Source: Bacteroidota bacterium (GTDB taxonomy: Bacteria; Bacteroidota; Bacteroidia; UBA4408). Taken from it: a DNA stretch of 64,000 nt. The position numbers and the translations under genes were made by a program. This document shows positions 18,901 through 26,440 of this stretch, piece after piece (position 1 is the stretch's first letter; each line of letters starts with the position of its first letter). The notes below the pieces were generated by a model, which saw only the letters and a program-made list of their open reading frames with translations, was not told the DNA's origin and did not search any database. The stretch covers positions 682,001-746,000 of the forward strand of contig JADKHO010000002.1 of assembly GCA_016721765.1 (NCBI GenBank), read 5' to 3'.

Positions 18901-20001
18901 AGCGCCATTTATATCAACAGTTGTATTTCCAATTCTAATATCCGGCTCATATACATCAATCGCAGTAGTTACTACTTGTGCATAATAATTTTCATTTCCG
19001 GTTGTCAAGCGAAGGGACGCAAAAGTGGCATTATTTCCAATGAAATTTTTGCTGCTGTTATCGGGTGCAAAAATATCGGCATCCCAACCCATGGTATTGT
19101 GTAAAAGCGGCACGCGGAAAGGATTCTCCACTCCTTTGTTTTCGATGGTACTATTAAAAATATCGCGGGTAGGATTTAATGCATCGTTCACCGAAATATA
19201 AGTGCCTGCACCATTAAAATATAAACTATCCTGTACAAAACCTCTATCGCCATCGTAGGCCACAACACCCATTTCGAGGGTAACCGGTCCGGTTGGGGGA
19301 GTTAAAAATCCGGTTAAATCAATTTGAACAGGAGTAAAAGTGGTGCTGATATTAGCCACCCCACCAAACACTGTTAAGTTCTTCAAAGATTCCAAGTCAT
19401 TTCTATAAGCCACAACCAATGTCCACCCACCAAAACGATTGGCAGTGCCGGTTTGCGTAACTAAATCGGCAATGGTGTAACGCGCAAATCTTCCAAATCC
19501 TTGCGCCAGTGAAGTAATGTTTTTATAGCAGTGATAAGTGATAGAACCAGAATTGTTGCTCACTAATGAATCTGCATCCAGTTCAACATAAGCACTTCCG
19601 TTGGCTGAAATTTTAATTTTATTGCGATTTGCAAAATTAGGTGTAGCGTTATTCACGGAGCCTCCCCAAAATAATCCGGCGTAAGTAATGTTACTACAAG
19701 CCGGCAAGTTTAAACTATCGCTGGAAGACATAAAGGTGGTGCCATCCGCATCCACATCGACATACGATTGAATGAAGTCGTTGTTTTGGGTTGTTCCTGC
19801 AGGCGCGAGTTCATTTTCGGCAGCAGCGCATCCGGCAAGATTACCGCAAGACACGCTTACATTGGAAATGTATACTATACCTCCCTTTTGGTTGTTCTTA
19901 TAATACACTTCAAATGGTCGAACAACCTGCGCTTGTAGCGCGAATGCACTAAATACAGCAAGTACTAGGAAAAACAATTTTGGAGAGAACTTGAGCTTCA
20001 T
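12979..20001 (-). CDS. Giant T9SS surface protein: DUF11 domains, 13 cadherin-like repeats, type B (CHU_C) C-terminus
   Basis: A 2340-residue secreted protein (signal peptide ends FALQAQ). An N-terminal region (about 25-350) is followed by a DUF11-like domain (about 355-500) and a linker. Residues about 687-1929 hold 13 repeats of about 95 residues of the Big_17/cadherin-like type (AVDD...NDSD.NGDPLTF...NGTFTYTPN...CDNG.PSLCDT). Each repeat has an Asp-rich probable Ca-binding loop, and nearly every one has a Cys pair in CDNGxPSLCD. Two DUF11-like domains (about 1930-2245) precede a gliding-motility type B sorting domain (2249-2340; IPQGFTPDGD and LTIYNRWGNIVY). It leads an operon with PorP/SprF and OmpA. 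Likely an adhesin filament on the cell surface; ligand unknown. Confidence 0.9.
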   Translation of the reverse strand: MKLKFSPKLFFLVLAVFSAFALQAQVVRPFEVYYKNNQKGGIVYISNVSVSCGNLAGCAAAENELAPAGTTQNNDFIQSYVDVDADGTTFMSSSDSLNLPACSNITYAGLFWGGSVNNATPNFANRNKIKISANGSAYVELDADSLVSNNSGSITYHCYKNITSLAQGFGRFARYTIADLVTQTGTANRFGGWTLVVAYRNDLESLKNLTVFGGVANISTTFTPVQIDLTGFLTPPTGPVTLEMGVVAYDGDRGFVQDSLYFNGAGTYISVNDALNPTRDIFNSTIENKGVENPFRVPLLHNTMGWDADIFAPDNSSKNFIGNNATFASLRLTTGNENYYAQVVTTAIDVYEPDIRIGNTTVDINGAPLNPGDTLEYTVTIQNLGSDVSINSILIDTIPFNLDYVPNSIKIVAGPNQGNKSDIAGDDQAEFDAVGNRVVVRVGTGADAVNGGAIIDNPTGADSSTFKFRATVTEECIKLRCSGFVNSIAAGVGTGQLSGNTQANYSNPSIFDGSGCPIPGYTSTVINLPPSCSLPPDTAFSSCPPFLFSSLATALPGYVYYNSGFSPVAVATSSATYFGIKTLTLGCTDTIALNITIFPSPAFTSVTKTDPVCGAPTSGKFVLNGINPNDSIAFTIGNAHNNASPYVVVSSIVPANTFQNLTSGAYTIRLKNATSCTLDQTIILAPAANCAPTAVDDVFSTGEDNPLSADVSTNDSDLNGDPLTYSIVTNPTNGAVLMNANGTFTYTPNLNYNGPDSFTYKVCDNGAPSLCDTGLVTITVNPVNDSPIAVDDIETTDEDIFLSSTVATNDSDLEGNTLEFAILFNPLNGLLLLNTDGSYDYIPNPNFNGSDSFTYTVCDDGIPSLCDTGIVTITVNAVNDAPLAVDDSFLTGLNILVNGDVSPNDSDIDGDQLTFSVVSNPANGIVLFAPDGSFTYTPNLGFTGNDTITYQVCDNGIPSLCDTAIVVIGVNTTNLSPIAIDDAAQTDEDTFLSGDIAANDFDPNTDPIVFSVLTSASNGTVAMTFNGVFSYTPNLNFNGTDSFTYLVCDNGIPSLCDTGLVTITVNPINDAPVAIDDAIFGGFNLPVSGNASANDFDVDGDPLTFNLISGPDSGIVIFNNDGTFTYTPNNNFIGNDTLVYSVCDNALPSLCDTAIVVIGVNTTNLAPIAVNDTNLNTDEDTALNGDVSTNDSDPNGDPLTFALFSNAANGNVVLNSDGTFTYTPNLNFNGTDTFIYTVCDNGIPALCANATVSITVNPVNDAPLAVDDVNFTPINLAVNGDVSTNDSDIDGGDTLSFTILINGANGAALMNANGQYTYTPNNNFVGNDTLTYVVCDNGVPSLCDTAIVVIGVNVINNAPTALNDTLTVNEDNILASSVATNDSDVNGNILTFNLLTSSTHSSSLIMGTDGSFSYVPNPNYNGPDSFTYVVCDNGSPSLCDTATVFITVLPINDAPLAINDTNSTVIPLPVSGDVSVNDSDIDGDVLTYTILTNGSIGTAILNANGTYTYTPNGTVGNDVITYVVCDNGTPSLCDTAQLVISVSSLIAPPTAVDDAFTTNEDTPLTADVSTNDLTNGSTVLYSALVQPAHGVLVFNNNGTFTYTPATNYNGPDSFSYLICDNGLPITCDTGLVNITVTPVNDAPVAVDDLSSTNQNVAVNGDVSPNDSDVDGDPLSFSVIINPLHGTLTFNTNGSFVYTPATGFSGNDTLTYTVCDNGTPALCDTAIVVFNVIQVVVINQAPIAIDDTFSTNEDTPLNTDVSLNDSDPNGDALSFSVLNTTLNGTLTLNANGTFTYTPNLNFNGSDSFTYEVCDNGVPTLCDTAVVSITVVAVNDAPIANDDSFVTNFNTPIAAIVTANDSDVDGDPLTYTIVNLPSSGTLTFNSNGSFNYVPNAGFTGNDTFVYSACDNAGTPLCDQATVTITVIADVPFALIGIAKSVAPPVLQTNGSFAVVYKVVVKNYGTSAASFVQVTDDLSATFPAPATFTVSSLQATNLLTNSLYNGSTNTNLLEPQTNTLAAGGVDTLRLTLLVNPNGAIGPFNNSAIGSALSSLPDSSVNGLNPDPDGNGNPNESGATPLSFSSKTQIGLSKIASVSDIKSDGTFDVTYSFDVQNMGTVPLTSIDIIDNLSVTFPSPVTFSVSSISAGGGLVTNNNYTGTGSNINILNPQASSIAPGVTSTVVLKINVNTNGTSGTFLNSADAHGTGPNGNLSKDKSNNGHIDNDLNGNPSDQGEDIATPVTLNGIVDVTPVELFIPQGFTPDGDAQNENFVIRGLSNYPDNRLTIYNRWGNIVYQKTAYDNSWNGLSDKGDGKVTQGTYYYVLELSADDLEPRKGYVVIEY

Positions 20002-20220
20002 ATAATGTAGTATTAGAATTCTTTTTTAAAAATTATTGTAAAGAAAGGACATAAGAAGTGTTTCTGCCAAAAATCAGGTGCTAAACTTTTGAACATAATT
20101 CAATACACTGTTGAAAAATTTGCAAGAGCAAACTCGTATTAAAAAAATTAATACCGTATCTAGGCAGGAGATACATTTTTACTGTTAAACTAGCAAAAAT
20201 GGCAGACTAAAATTAAGGTT

Positions 20221-21024
20221 TTAGCTTAAATCGGCAAGGCAAGCTTTCAAAAAAGAAGGTAGTACTTCGCTGTGCGTTTTCTTAATTTTTTCAGCATCGT
20301 TTAAACCTTCAATCATGGTATTGTATTTTGCTTCTCCGTAAGCGTCAATGGTTTGCTTTACTTTTTCAGGATTTTGATAATGTAATATCATACCTTTTAC
20401 GTCAGCTTCGGGATGAAACTGAGTTCCAATAAAATATTTATCAAAGCGCACACACATAATGGCTCTTTCCAAAGGCACATGGTGTCTTTCTTTTTCGATA
20501 CAAAGAATACTTGCACCCATTTTTTGCATCCGTTCGCGATTGGGCTGCACAATTTGATAATCGCGGCTGTCGACAATATAAAATGGTTCCTTTAAATTTT
20601 TTAGTATTTTTTCATTTTGACCTTCGTGCGTTTTATGCACCGGAAGCACTCCAAAAGAAGGCGATTTTCGTTTGGTAATTTGTGCCAACCTAAAATGATG
20701 CATTACCATTTGAAAGGAATGGCAAATAAAAAACACATATTTCTTCTTAGTATCCTTTTTTAAATTGTTGGCGTGCAAGGAATCGATTAACTCAAAATAC
20801 TTTTTTTCCCAATCGCTATGCACCGGTAAAGGGTTTCCCGGACCACCGGAGGAAATAAAAATATCGTAATCAAGTGCAGGAATTTCGTTTTTTGCTCGAA
20901 CATCGTAAATAGTGTAAGGCAATTTAAATTCCTCTAAAATTTCTTTAATACAGCGCATTCCCTGATTGGGATGATTGTCGTACAAATCAAGAATAGCAAC
21001 TTTAACCGGCGATTGAGACATCAT
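20221..21024 (-). CDS. Class I glutamine amidotransferase-like protein (GuaA/PuuD fold)
   Basis: A 267-residue cytoplasmic protein with the complete class I GATase triad: nucleophile Cys101 in FFICHSFQM and His204/Glu206 in TQFHPEAD, plus the oxyanion segment SSGGPGNPLP (58-67). Family members either release ammonia from glutamine for a partner synthetase or hydrolyse gamma-glutamyl bonds. It stands as a single domain, without a synthetase module, so the partner must be separate. It is the last of four minus-strand genes (esterase, ATP-grasp, GCS2 ligase, GATase) that appear to form a pathway; its position suggests it supplies ammonia to, or trims a gamma-glutamyl group from, the product of the two ligases. 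That role is inference. Confidence 0.8.
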   Translation of the reverse strand: MMSQSPVKVAILDLYDNHPNQGMRCIKEILEEFKLPYTIYDVRAKNEIPALDYDIFISSGGPGNPLPVHSDWEKKYFELIDSLHANNLKKDTKKKYVFFICHSFQMVMHHFRLAQITKRKSPSFGVLPVHKTHEGQNEKILKNLKEPFYIVDSRDYQIVQPNRERMQKMGASILCIEKERHHVPLERAIMCVRFDKYFIGTQFHPEADVKGMILHYQNPEKVKQTIDAYGEAKYNTMIEGLNDAEKIKKTHSEVLPSFLKACLADLS

Positions 21025-21138
21025 ACATTTTAGGGTGAAAAAATAATTCCGGGCGCAAAAGTATTCTTTCGCAGTTGGAAAATCGCAAAGAATAGACTAA
21101 TTGAGAAATAACAGCAATAAAAGTTTTATCCAAAATCA

Positions 21139-22239
21139 TTAAAACAATCCAGCGTTTGATTCGGCGATCATATAATCCACCACTTGTTTTAGGTCGTTGG
21201 TTTTTTTATACACGGCTAACTGACGGTCAGCACCGGTGCCGTTTTTAAGCATTTGAAAAATATATTCAATTTCCTTTCTGCTTCCTAATCCATCCACCAC
21301 ATCGTCAATAAATGCGAGCAATTCAATAATTAAGGCATGTGTTTCCACTTCTTCCTGCTTCCCAAAATCAATCATTTTGCCATTGATGCCGTAGCGCGCA
21401 GCCCGCCATTTATTTTCGTTGATAAGCGCACGTGAGTAGGTTCTAAAATCCAAATTGGCTTTCATTAATTTATGCAGTTTTGCAATCAATGCTTGCATCA
21501 CCGCTGCCAATGCAATTGTTTCATCCACGCGCAAAGGAACATCACAAACACGAAACTCCACTGTACTAAAGAAAGGGTGAACGCGCATGTCCCACCATAT
21601 TTTTTTTCCATTGTCGATGCAATTGGTTTTTACCAAAAGATTAATGTAATTATCGTATTCGGCAATGCTGCGAAAAAGTTCAGGAATTCCGGTTCTTGGA
21701 AATTTATCGAATACTTTGGTACGAAAAGAATGATAGCCGGTATTTCTGCCTTCCCAAAAGGGAGAATTGGTACTTAATGCAAAAATGTGTGGTAAAAAAT
21801 AACGGGCCGAATTCATAATTTGAACCGCTTCTTCTCTGGATTCAATACCTACATGTACGTGCAATCCAAAAATTAAATTGGAGCGCGCCGCATCCTGTAA
21901 TTCATTTACAATTTCTTCGTATCGGGGATGATTGGTGATGAGCTGTTCCTGCCACATTGCAAAGGGATGCGTTCCGGCAGCGGCGATGCACAAGTTTTCG
22001 TTTAATGCTAGGCCTGCAATTACTTTTCGAAGATGTGTAACTTCTTTTCGCGCTTCCTTAATATCTTTGCAAATATTGGTTGCTACCTCCACCACCGACT
22101 GGTGCATTTCAGCTTTTACATTATCGGCCAATATTGCTTTCCCTCGCTCCACAATGTGGTGCTGACGCATACTTAAGTCGCGCGTTTGGGGATCAATAAT
22201 TTGAAATTCTTCCTCTATACCAAGTGTAAATTCGGGCAT
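21139..22239 (-). CDS. YbdK-type carboxylate-amine ligase (glutamate-cysteine ligase family 2)
   Basis: A 366-residue enzyme of the GCS2/COG2170 family. The N-terminal GIEEEFQIID (7-16) carries the metal-binding glutamates; HQSVVEVATN (46-55), FGLHVHVGI (124-132) and FWEGRNTGYHSFR (161-173) are the other conserved active-site blocks. The fold is glutamine-synthetase-like and joins a carboxylate, usually the gamma-carboxyl of glutamate, to an amine with ATP. E. coli YbdK has only weak gamma-glutamylcysteine activity, so the true substrate is open. It lies between the ATP-grasp and GATase genes. The 89-base segment ending nine bases before its start codon is a 7-base tandem repeat, an unusual leader. 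Confidence 0.85.
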   Translation of the reverse strand: MPEFTLGIEEEFQIIDPQTRDLSMRQHHIVERGKAILADNVKAEMHQSVVEVATNICKDIKEARKEVTHLRKVIAGLALNENLCIAAAGTHPFAMWQEQLITNHPRYEEIVNELQDAARSNLIFGLHVHVGIESREEAVQIMNSARYFLPHIFALSTNSPFWEGRNTGYHSFRTKVFDKFPRTGIPELFRSIAEYDNYINLLVKTNCIDNGKKIWWDMRVHPFFSTVEFRVCDVPLRVDETIALAAVMQALIAKLHKLMKANLDFRTYSRALINENKWRAARYGINGKMIDFGKQEEVETHALIIELLAFIDDVVDGLGSRKEIEYIFQMLKNGTGADRQLAVYKKTNDLKQVVDYMIAESNAGLF

Positions 22240-22247
22240 ACTTTTTT

Positions 22248-22336
22248 AGTTATTGAGTTATTGGGTTGTTGAGTTATTGGATATTGGATATTGGATATTG
22301 GATATTGGTTATTGGTTATTGGTTATTGAGTAATTG
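22248..22336. repeat. Heptamer array in the leader of the carboxylate-amine ligase gene
   Basis: On the minus strand this reads as about a dozen 7-base units (CAATAAC, CAATATC and variants), ending about nine bases before the ATG at 22239. Four consecutive ATTGGAT units and several ATTGGTT units are perfect on the plus strand. Confidence 0.9.
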
Positions 22337-22420
22337 CGAATTAAGTTTTTGCGTTTCTATGGTATTGATAGCTTGTTTATTAAATTGTTTGCGCTATTCA
22401 AAAAAAAGCAAATCATCAAT

Positions 22421-22486
22421 AACCCAAATCAGCTAATCGGCTAATTAGCTAATCAGCTAATCACAATCAGCAAAATCAGCTAATCA
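22421..22486. repeat. GATTAGCTGAT tandem array 2
   Basis: Six to seven degenerate copies of AATCAGCTAATC (the complement of the unit in arrays 1, 3 and 4), so this copy is inverted relative to them. It lies 70 bases downstream of the stop of the ATP-grasp gene. The rest of the 22240-22556 gap is the heptamer array and A/T-rich sequence without an ORF. Confidence 0.85.
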
Positions 22487-22556
22487 AAAAAATGCAAGTT
22501 TCAACCGACTGATTCCGAAACAAAACGAGCATCAATCGGTTGAAAAAGCAATAAAA

Positions 22557-23550
22557 TTAAACCGTAGCCATTTTTTGAGCGCTTTGTGCCAAATCTTTTA
22601 GGCTACCGTTTTTAACACTGTTCTTTAAGTAAGTACCCCAAGTTAAATTATCTTGTCCAGGTTTATGATCTTGCGCTCTGCGAATGGCCATGTTTGCAGC
22701 GGCTTCTACCACCCAATCAAAATTTTCTTGGCCTACAGAATGAACATCCGCATCCGGTGCAGGATTGCAGAAATCGATTGCGTAAGGAATACCATCGCGT
22801 ACAGCAAACTCCACTGTATTAAAGTCGTATCCCAAAGCATGGCATAAAGTTAAGGTATACTCATGTACTTTATCCAATAAAGCTTGCGGCACAGGAGGTC
22901 CATCAATTACATAACGCAAATGATGCGGGTTGCGCGGTTCGTATTGCATAATTTTCACATCACGTCCACCGATACAATACACTCGGAAATATTCTTGAAA
23001 TTTAATTTCTTCTTGCAACATCATCACCAATTGTTCGGTTTCGTTGTGTGCTTTAAAGAAATTCTCAGCAGAATCTAATTGATAAACACTCTTCCATCCT
23101 CCACCGTCATGTGGTTTCATATACACCGGAAACCCGGTATATTTAAAAATAGCATCCCAATCCAAAGGCATTTTTAAATTGCTCATAGACGCACCAGTGG
23201 TGTTTAGTTGGGAGTTGGTTAGAAGGAAGTAAAACCGTTTTTGGCACCGGAACACCCAATTTTACCGCTAAAGCATTATTGAAAAATTTTTCATCGGCAC
23301 TCCACCAAAAAGGATTATTAATAACTGCGGTTCCACAGATTGCGGCATTTTTTAAATAGGCGCGATAAAAAGGAACGTCTTGCGAAATGCGGTCAATAAT
23401 AACTGCATATTCGGTAGGCTCACTTTGCATCACTTTGTCGATGCTAACCGGCTCGGCCACAATTCCGGGAATATTTTTTTGATTCACTCTCGCCACAAAT
23501 GCCTCAGGAAATGTGCGCTCTTGTCCGTGTAAAATTCCTATCTTTTTCAT
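22557..23550 (-). pseudogene. ATP-grasp carboxylate-amine ligase interrupted by a frameshift
   Basis: Two overlapping minus-strand frames together make one ATP-grasp protein of about 330 residues. The first (ATG at 23550) reads MKKIGILHGQERTFPEAFV through LGVPVPKTVLLPSNQLP. The second (frame +1) continues with NTTGASMSNLKMPLDWDAI, then GFPVYMKPHDGGGWKSVY (ATP-grasp nucleotide-binding strand), QEYFRVYCIGGRDVKIMQYEP, and FNTVEFAVRDGIPYAIDFCNPAPD (metal-binding Glu/Asn; shown in halves). The switch falls at about 23195-23220, near a C-rich/A-rich stretch; one extra base or two missing bases would explain it. Both halves look under selection, so a recent mutation, sequencing error or programmed +1 shift are all possible. 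Enzymes of this family join carboxylates to amines; neighbours are a GCS2 ligase and an esterase. Confidence 0.8.
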
Positions 23551-23584
23551 GTTTATATAGTTTTGATTTGTTGGTTCGTTTATT

Positions 23585-23657
23585 TGTTGATTAGCTGATT
23601 AGCAAATTAGCCGATTAGCCTGATTAGCTGATTAGCTGATTAGCTGATTAGCTGATT
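23585..23657. repeat. GATTAGCTGAT tandem array 3
   Basis: About eight copies of the 9-base unit TTAGCTGAT with TTAGCCGAT variants, beginning 35 bases upstream of the ATP-grasp start codon. Its end nearest the gene (TTGTTGATTAGCTGAT) is identical to the corresponding end of array 1. Confidence 0.9.
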
Positions 23658-23730
23658 GACTTTTTTCTAATTTTTAGATTTTTTTTTAGGTTATTACAAA
23701 AGTTAATATTTACACTGCATCTAAGTCTTA

Positions 23731-23786
23731 AATCTTTGTACTTATATCTTTGTACTCAATACTCACTACTCACTACTCACTACTCT
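23731..23786 (-). repeat. Composite 3' repeat module (GTAGTGAG / TACAAAG type)
   Basis: On the minus strand, 12 bases after the esterase stop codon, the sequence reads GTAGTGAG repeated about three times, GTATTGAG, then TACAAAG twice and ATTTAAGAC. The same succession of units follows the btuB stop codon at 45979-46075 in the sense direction. Confidence 0.8.
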
Positions 23787-23797
23787 ATACTTCCAGC

Positions 23798-24517
23798 TCA
23801 CTTCCCTAAATTCAATTGCGAAATATAAGTTGGCAGCATTTCTCTCCACACCGGCCAATCGTGATTCGCACCCGGTCGCACATCCAGCCAATGCGGAATA
23901 CCTTTCTGAACCAAAATGTTGCTCATACGTTGATTTTTATCTAAGCAGGAATCGTGCTCACCGGTTCCAAAAATAATTCCCATTTCATACAAGGAAGGGT
24001 TTTCGAGACCGGGAATATAATCGGGTGGATTGTTGTAATAACAATTGTCGTCGTAATAGCCATCCAATTGCATCTTAATATCGAAAGCTCCACCCATATT
24101 AATTAAATATCCCACTAATTCGGGATGCCTAAAAGCAAAATTTGTGGCATGGTAAGCACCAAAACTGCATCCAGCCATGGCTACTTTATTCGAACCTGTT
24201 TCGTGCATGGCGCGCTGCACCACATCTTCCAAAATTGCTTGTTCATAAAGTATGTGGTTTAATACCCTTTCGCGGGGATGAATTTTTTTGTTGTACCAAC
24301 TGTCGTTATCAATACTAGATGGTGTATACACTTTTATCAACCCACTGTTTACAAACCACTCTACCGCGTCAATTAAATTAAAATCCTTGTTTTGTGTGTA
24401 GCTTCCCATCGAAGTGGGATAAATAATAACAGGATAACCCTTCTCGCCAAATACAAGCATCTCCATTTCTTTGTTCATGTGCTTGTTATGCCATTTAAAA
24501 TACTGTTCTTTCATCAT
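23798..24517 (-). CDS. Esterase-family alpha/beta hydrolase (PF00756 type)
   Basis: A 239-residue cytoplasmic protein (no signal peptide) of the putative-esterase family. The nucleophile elbow is AGCSFGAYHA with Ser118, the oxyanion region is IYPTSMGSY (32-40), and the terminal His is His219 in GANHDWPVW; an acidic partner lies near GTGEHDS (185-190). Relatives hydrolyse esters of siderophores, S-formylglutathione or acyl sugars. It is first in a four-gene minus-strand group with an ATP-grasp enzyme, a GCS2 ligase and a GATase, which suggests it processes the product or precursor of that pathway. The substrate cannot be read from sequence. Confidence 0.8.
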   Translation of the reverse strand: MMKEQYFKWHNKHMNKEMEMLVFGEKGYPVIIYPTSMGSYTQNKDFNLIDAVEWFVNSGLIKVYTPSSIDNDSWYNKKIHPRERVLNHILYEQAILEDVVQRAMHETGSNKVAMAGCSFGAYHATNFAFRHPELVGYLINMGGAFDIKMQLDGYYDDNCYYNNPPDYIPGLENPSLYEMGIIFGTGEHDSCLDKNQRMSNILVQKGIPHWLDVRPGANHDWPVWREMLPTYISQLNLGK

Positions 24518-24765
24518 AGAGGAATATAATTAGAGGTTTATAAGAAGCAATTAATCCGATAAAAATAGTGTTTGGGTGTCAAAATTCCTTATCGGGGAAA
24601 ACAAAGTTAAAATAATTTTTAATGTAGAAAACTTTTTCATAATTTGTTGTCTAAAACCCTTTGAATCAGCGCTTTTAAAGCGAATCAATCAATTTCTTAA
24701 AAAAATTACCAATCGAGCAAAATTCCTTGCTGCAGCCGTTTAGCCATTTTGAGGAATTACTTTCC

Positions 24766-24773
24766 TACTTTTG
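24766..24773 (+). promoter_or_regulatory. Bacteroidota -7 element before the RNA methyltransferase gene
   Basis: TACTTTTG matches the TAnnTTTG consensus. It overlaps a TTG that could open a longer frame, which argues that translation really begins at the ATG 34 bases downstream. A TTTTG at 24747-24751 is only 14 bases away, shorter than the usual spacing, so the -33 element is uncertain. Confidence 0.5.
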
Positions 24774-24806
24774 CAAAAAAACAAAAGCGTGCAAAAAAAT
24801 ATAAAT

Positions 24807-25979
24807 ATGCTGGCCAAAACCTTGGCGGGATTGGAAGATATATTAGTAGGAGAATTAGAAGCCTTAGGAGCAAAAGAAATTGAGAAAGCAAATAGGGCCG
24901 TTGCTTTTGAAGGCGATTTAAAACTCTTGTATCAGGCCAACTATATGTGTCGAACTGCCCTTCGCGTGTTGCTTCCCATTCAAACTTTTCGGGTGCGTAA
25001 CCAGGAAGAATTGTATTCCGAAATTCAACGCATTGATTGGAGCAAGTACATGAAACATACCGACACGCTTGCCATTGATAGCGTTGCCAATGCCAACGAT
25101 GCCTTTACCAACACCATGTTTGTGAGCATGAAAGTGAAAGATGCCATTGCCGATCAATTTCGAAATGCTTTTGGCGCGCGCCCTTCGGTAGATACCGATA
25201 ATCCAACACTCCGCGTAAACATTCACATTTTTAAACAAGATTGTACAGTAAGTTTGGATAGCTCCGGCAGCTCTTTGCACAAACGCGGCTACCGTTTAGA
25301 TAGCAATAAAGCTCCCTTGAATGAAGTATTGGGTGCCGGCTTGGTACTTCTGAGCGGTTGGGACAAAGAAAGCAATTTTGTGGACCCCATGTGTGGCTCC
25401 GGAACCTTATTAACAGAGGCTTGCATGTACGCTAAAAATATTCCACCGGGTTATTTCCGTAAGGAATTTAGTTTTCAAAAATGGCAAGGTGATTTTGGTT
25501 TTGATAAAGATTTATGGAATGATATTGTGGCAGAAGCCAAACGAAATATTGTTCCACTTAAAGCAAAAATTTATGGTTCTGATAGTGCTAAATCAAGCGT
25601 ATTTATTGCAAAAGATAATTTAAAATCGGCAGGTGTGCGCGAAGACATCACCATCCAAAATCAATTGTTTCAAGATACTAGTGCTCCCGAAGGAGGTGGG
25701 GTTGTAATTATGAATCCTCCTTACGGAGAACGCATGGATAAAGATGATGTAACCGTTTTGTACAAAAGTATCGGTGACACTTTAAAATCAAAATACCAAG
25801 GCTATGATGCCTGGATAATTTCGAGTAATCGGGAAGCGGTAAATTCAATTGGATTAAAAGCCTCGCGAAGAATAGTGATATACAATGGGCCTTTGGAATG
25901 TCGCTTTTTAAAGTATGAAATGTATCGTGGTACTAAGAAAATAAGGCCTGAACCTATTGTACCTGGCGACGCGATGTAA
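24807..25979 (+). CDS. THUMP-domain class I SAM-dependent RNA methyltransferase (RlmL/TrmN type)
   Basis: A 390-residue cytoplasmic enzyme. The frame can be extended to a TTG at 24771, but that codon lies inside a probable -7 promoter element; MLAKTLAGLEDILVGEL is also the usual family start. A ferredoxin-like plus THUMP RNA-binding region occupies about residues 1-155, followed by a UPF0020 methyltransferase domain with VDPMCGSGTLLTEA (SAM-binding, about 192-205) and NPPYGER (about 302-308), the amino-methylating catalytic motif. E. coli RlmL makes m2G2445 in 23S rRNA; the RlmK half is absent here. Exact target nucleotide is unproven. It stands alone, transcribed away from the esterase cluster. 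Confidence 0.85.
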   Translation: MLAKTLAGLEDILVGELEALGAKEIEKANRAVAFEGDLKLLYQANYMCRTALRVLLPIQTFRVRNQEELYSEIQRIDWSKYMKHTDTLAIDSVANANDAFTNTMFVSMKVKDAIADQFRNAFGARPSVDTDNPTLRVNIHIFKQDCTVSLDSSGSSLHKRGYRLDSNKAPLNEVLGAGLVLLSGWDKESNFVDPMCGSGTLLTEACMYAKNIPPGYFRKEFSFQKWQGDFGFDKDLWNDIVAEAKRNIVPLKAKIYGSDSAKSSVFIAKDNLKSAGVREDITIQNQLFQDTSAPEGGGVVIMNPPYGERMDKDDVTVLYKSIGDTLKSKYQGYDAWIISSNREAVNSIGLKASRRIVIYNGPLECRFLKYEMYRGTKKIRPEPIVPGDAM

Positions 25980-26088
25980 GTATGCTTTTTATAACATAAT
26001 CTGATTTTAGACTATTATAAAATCAAATTAAACCTTTCGCTTTATTAAAAATCAACAAGTTTATAGCAGGAGAAATATGCCCTCCTAA

Positions 26089-26307
26089 AAAGTCACACTT
26101 CTTATAATTATAAAGTCAAATTCCGAAAAAGCAGTATGGTTAGCTAGAACAAGGGAGGAAAAGGAGCCTTTGGCCTCCTACATAAAAAGTGACATTGCCG
26201 GAATTTACTTGGTTTTAATGGCTAATGATAAATTGGATGCAGATAGAAAACTATCAACACTTCCTTACTATCCATATATGAAAATTGAAATAATGACATT
26301 ACGATAA
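26089..26307 (+). pseudogene. Possible gene fragment in the 25980-26440 gap
   Basis: A frame open for 73 codons between stops at 26086 and 26305 translates to a plausible sequence (KAVWLARTREEKEPLASYIK ... LPYYPYMKIEIMTLR) with coding-like composition, but it has no ATG or GTG near its beginning. I recognise no family. It may be the 3' remnant of a decayed gene, or a chance open frame. The rest of this 461-base gap is A/T-rich with no other signal I can support. Confidence 0.3.
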
Positions 26308-26440
26308 GCGATTAGCAAAGATCATTTAAAAATTCTTGTCCTATTGCTTCAAATCATTTGAATTATCAGTTCAATTGTGTGAAAGCTACAATAACACACA
26401 CAAAGCAAGCCAACTGTTTTAAACCGAAGGTAAAGTAATT

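Noticed and set aside
20002..20220. Single transcript joining the GATase gene to the adhesin operon
   Set aside because: They are co-directional but separated by 219 bases, with unrelated functions; no evidence of shared transcription.
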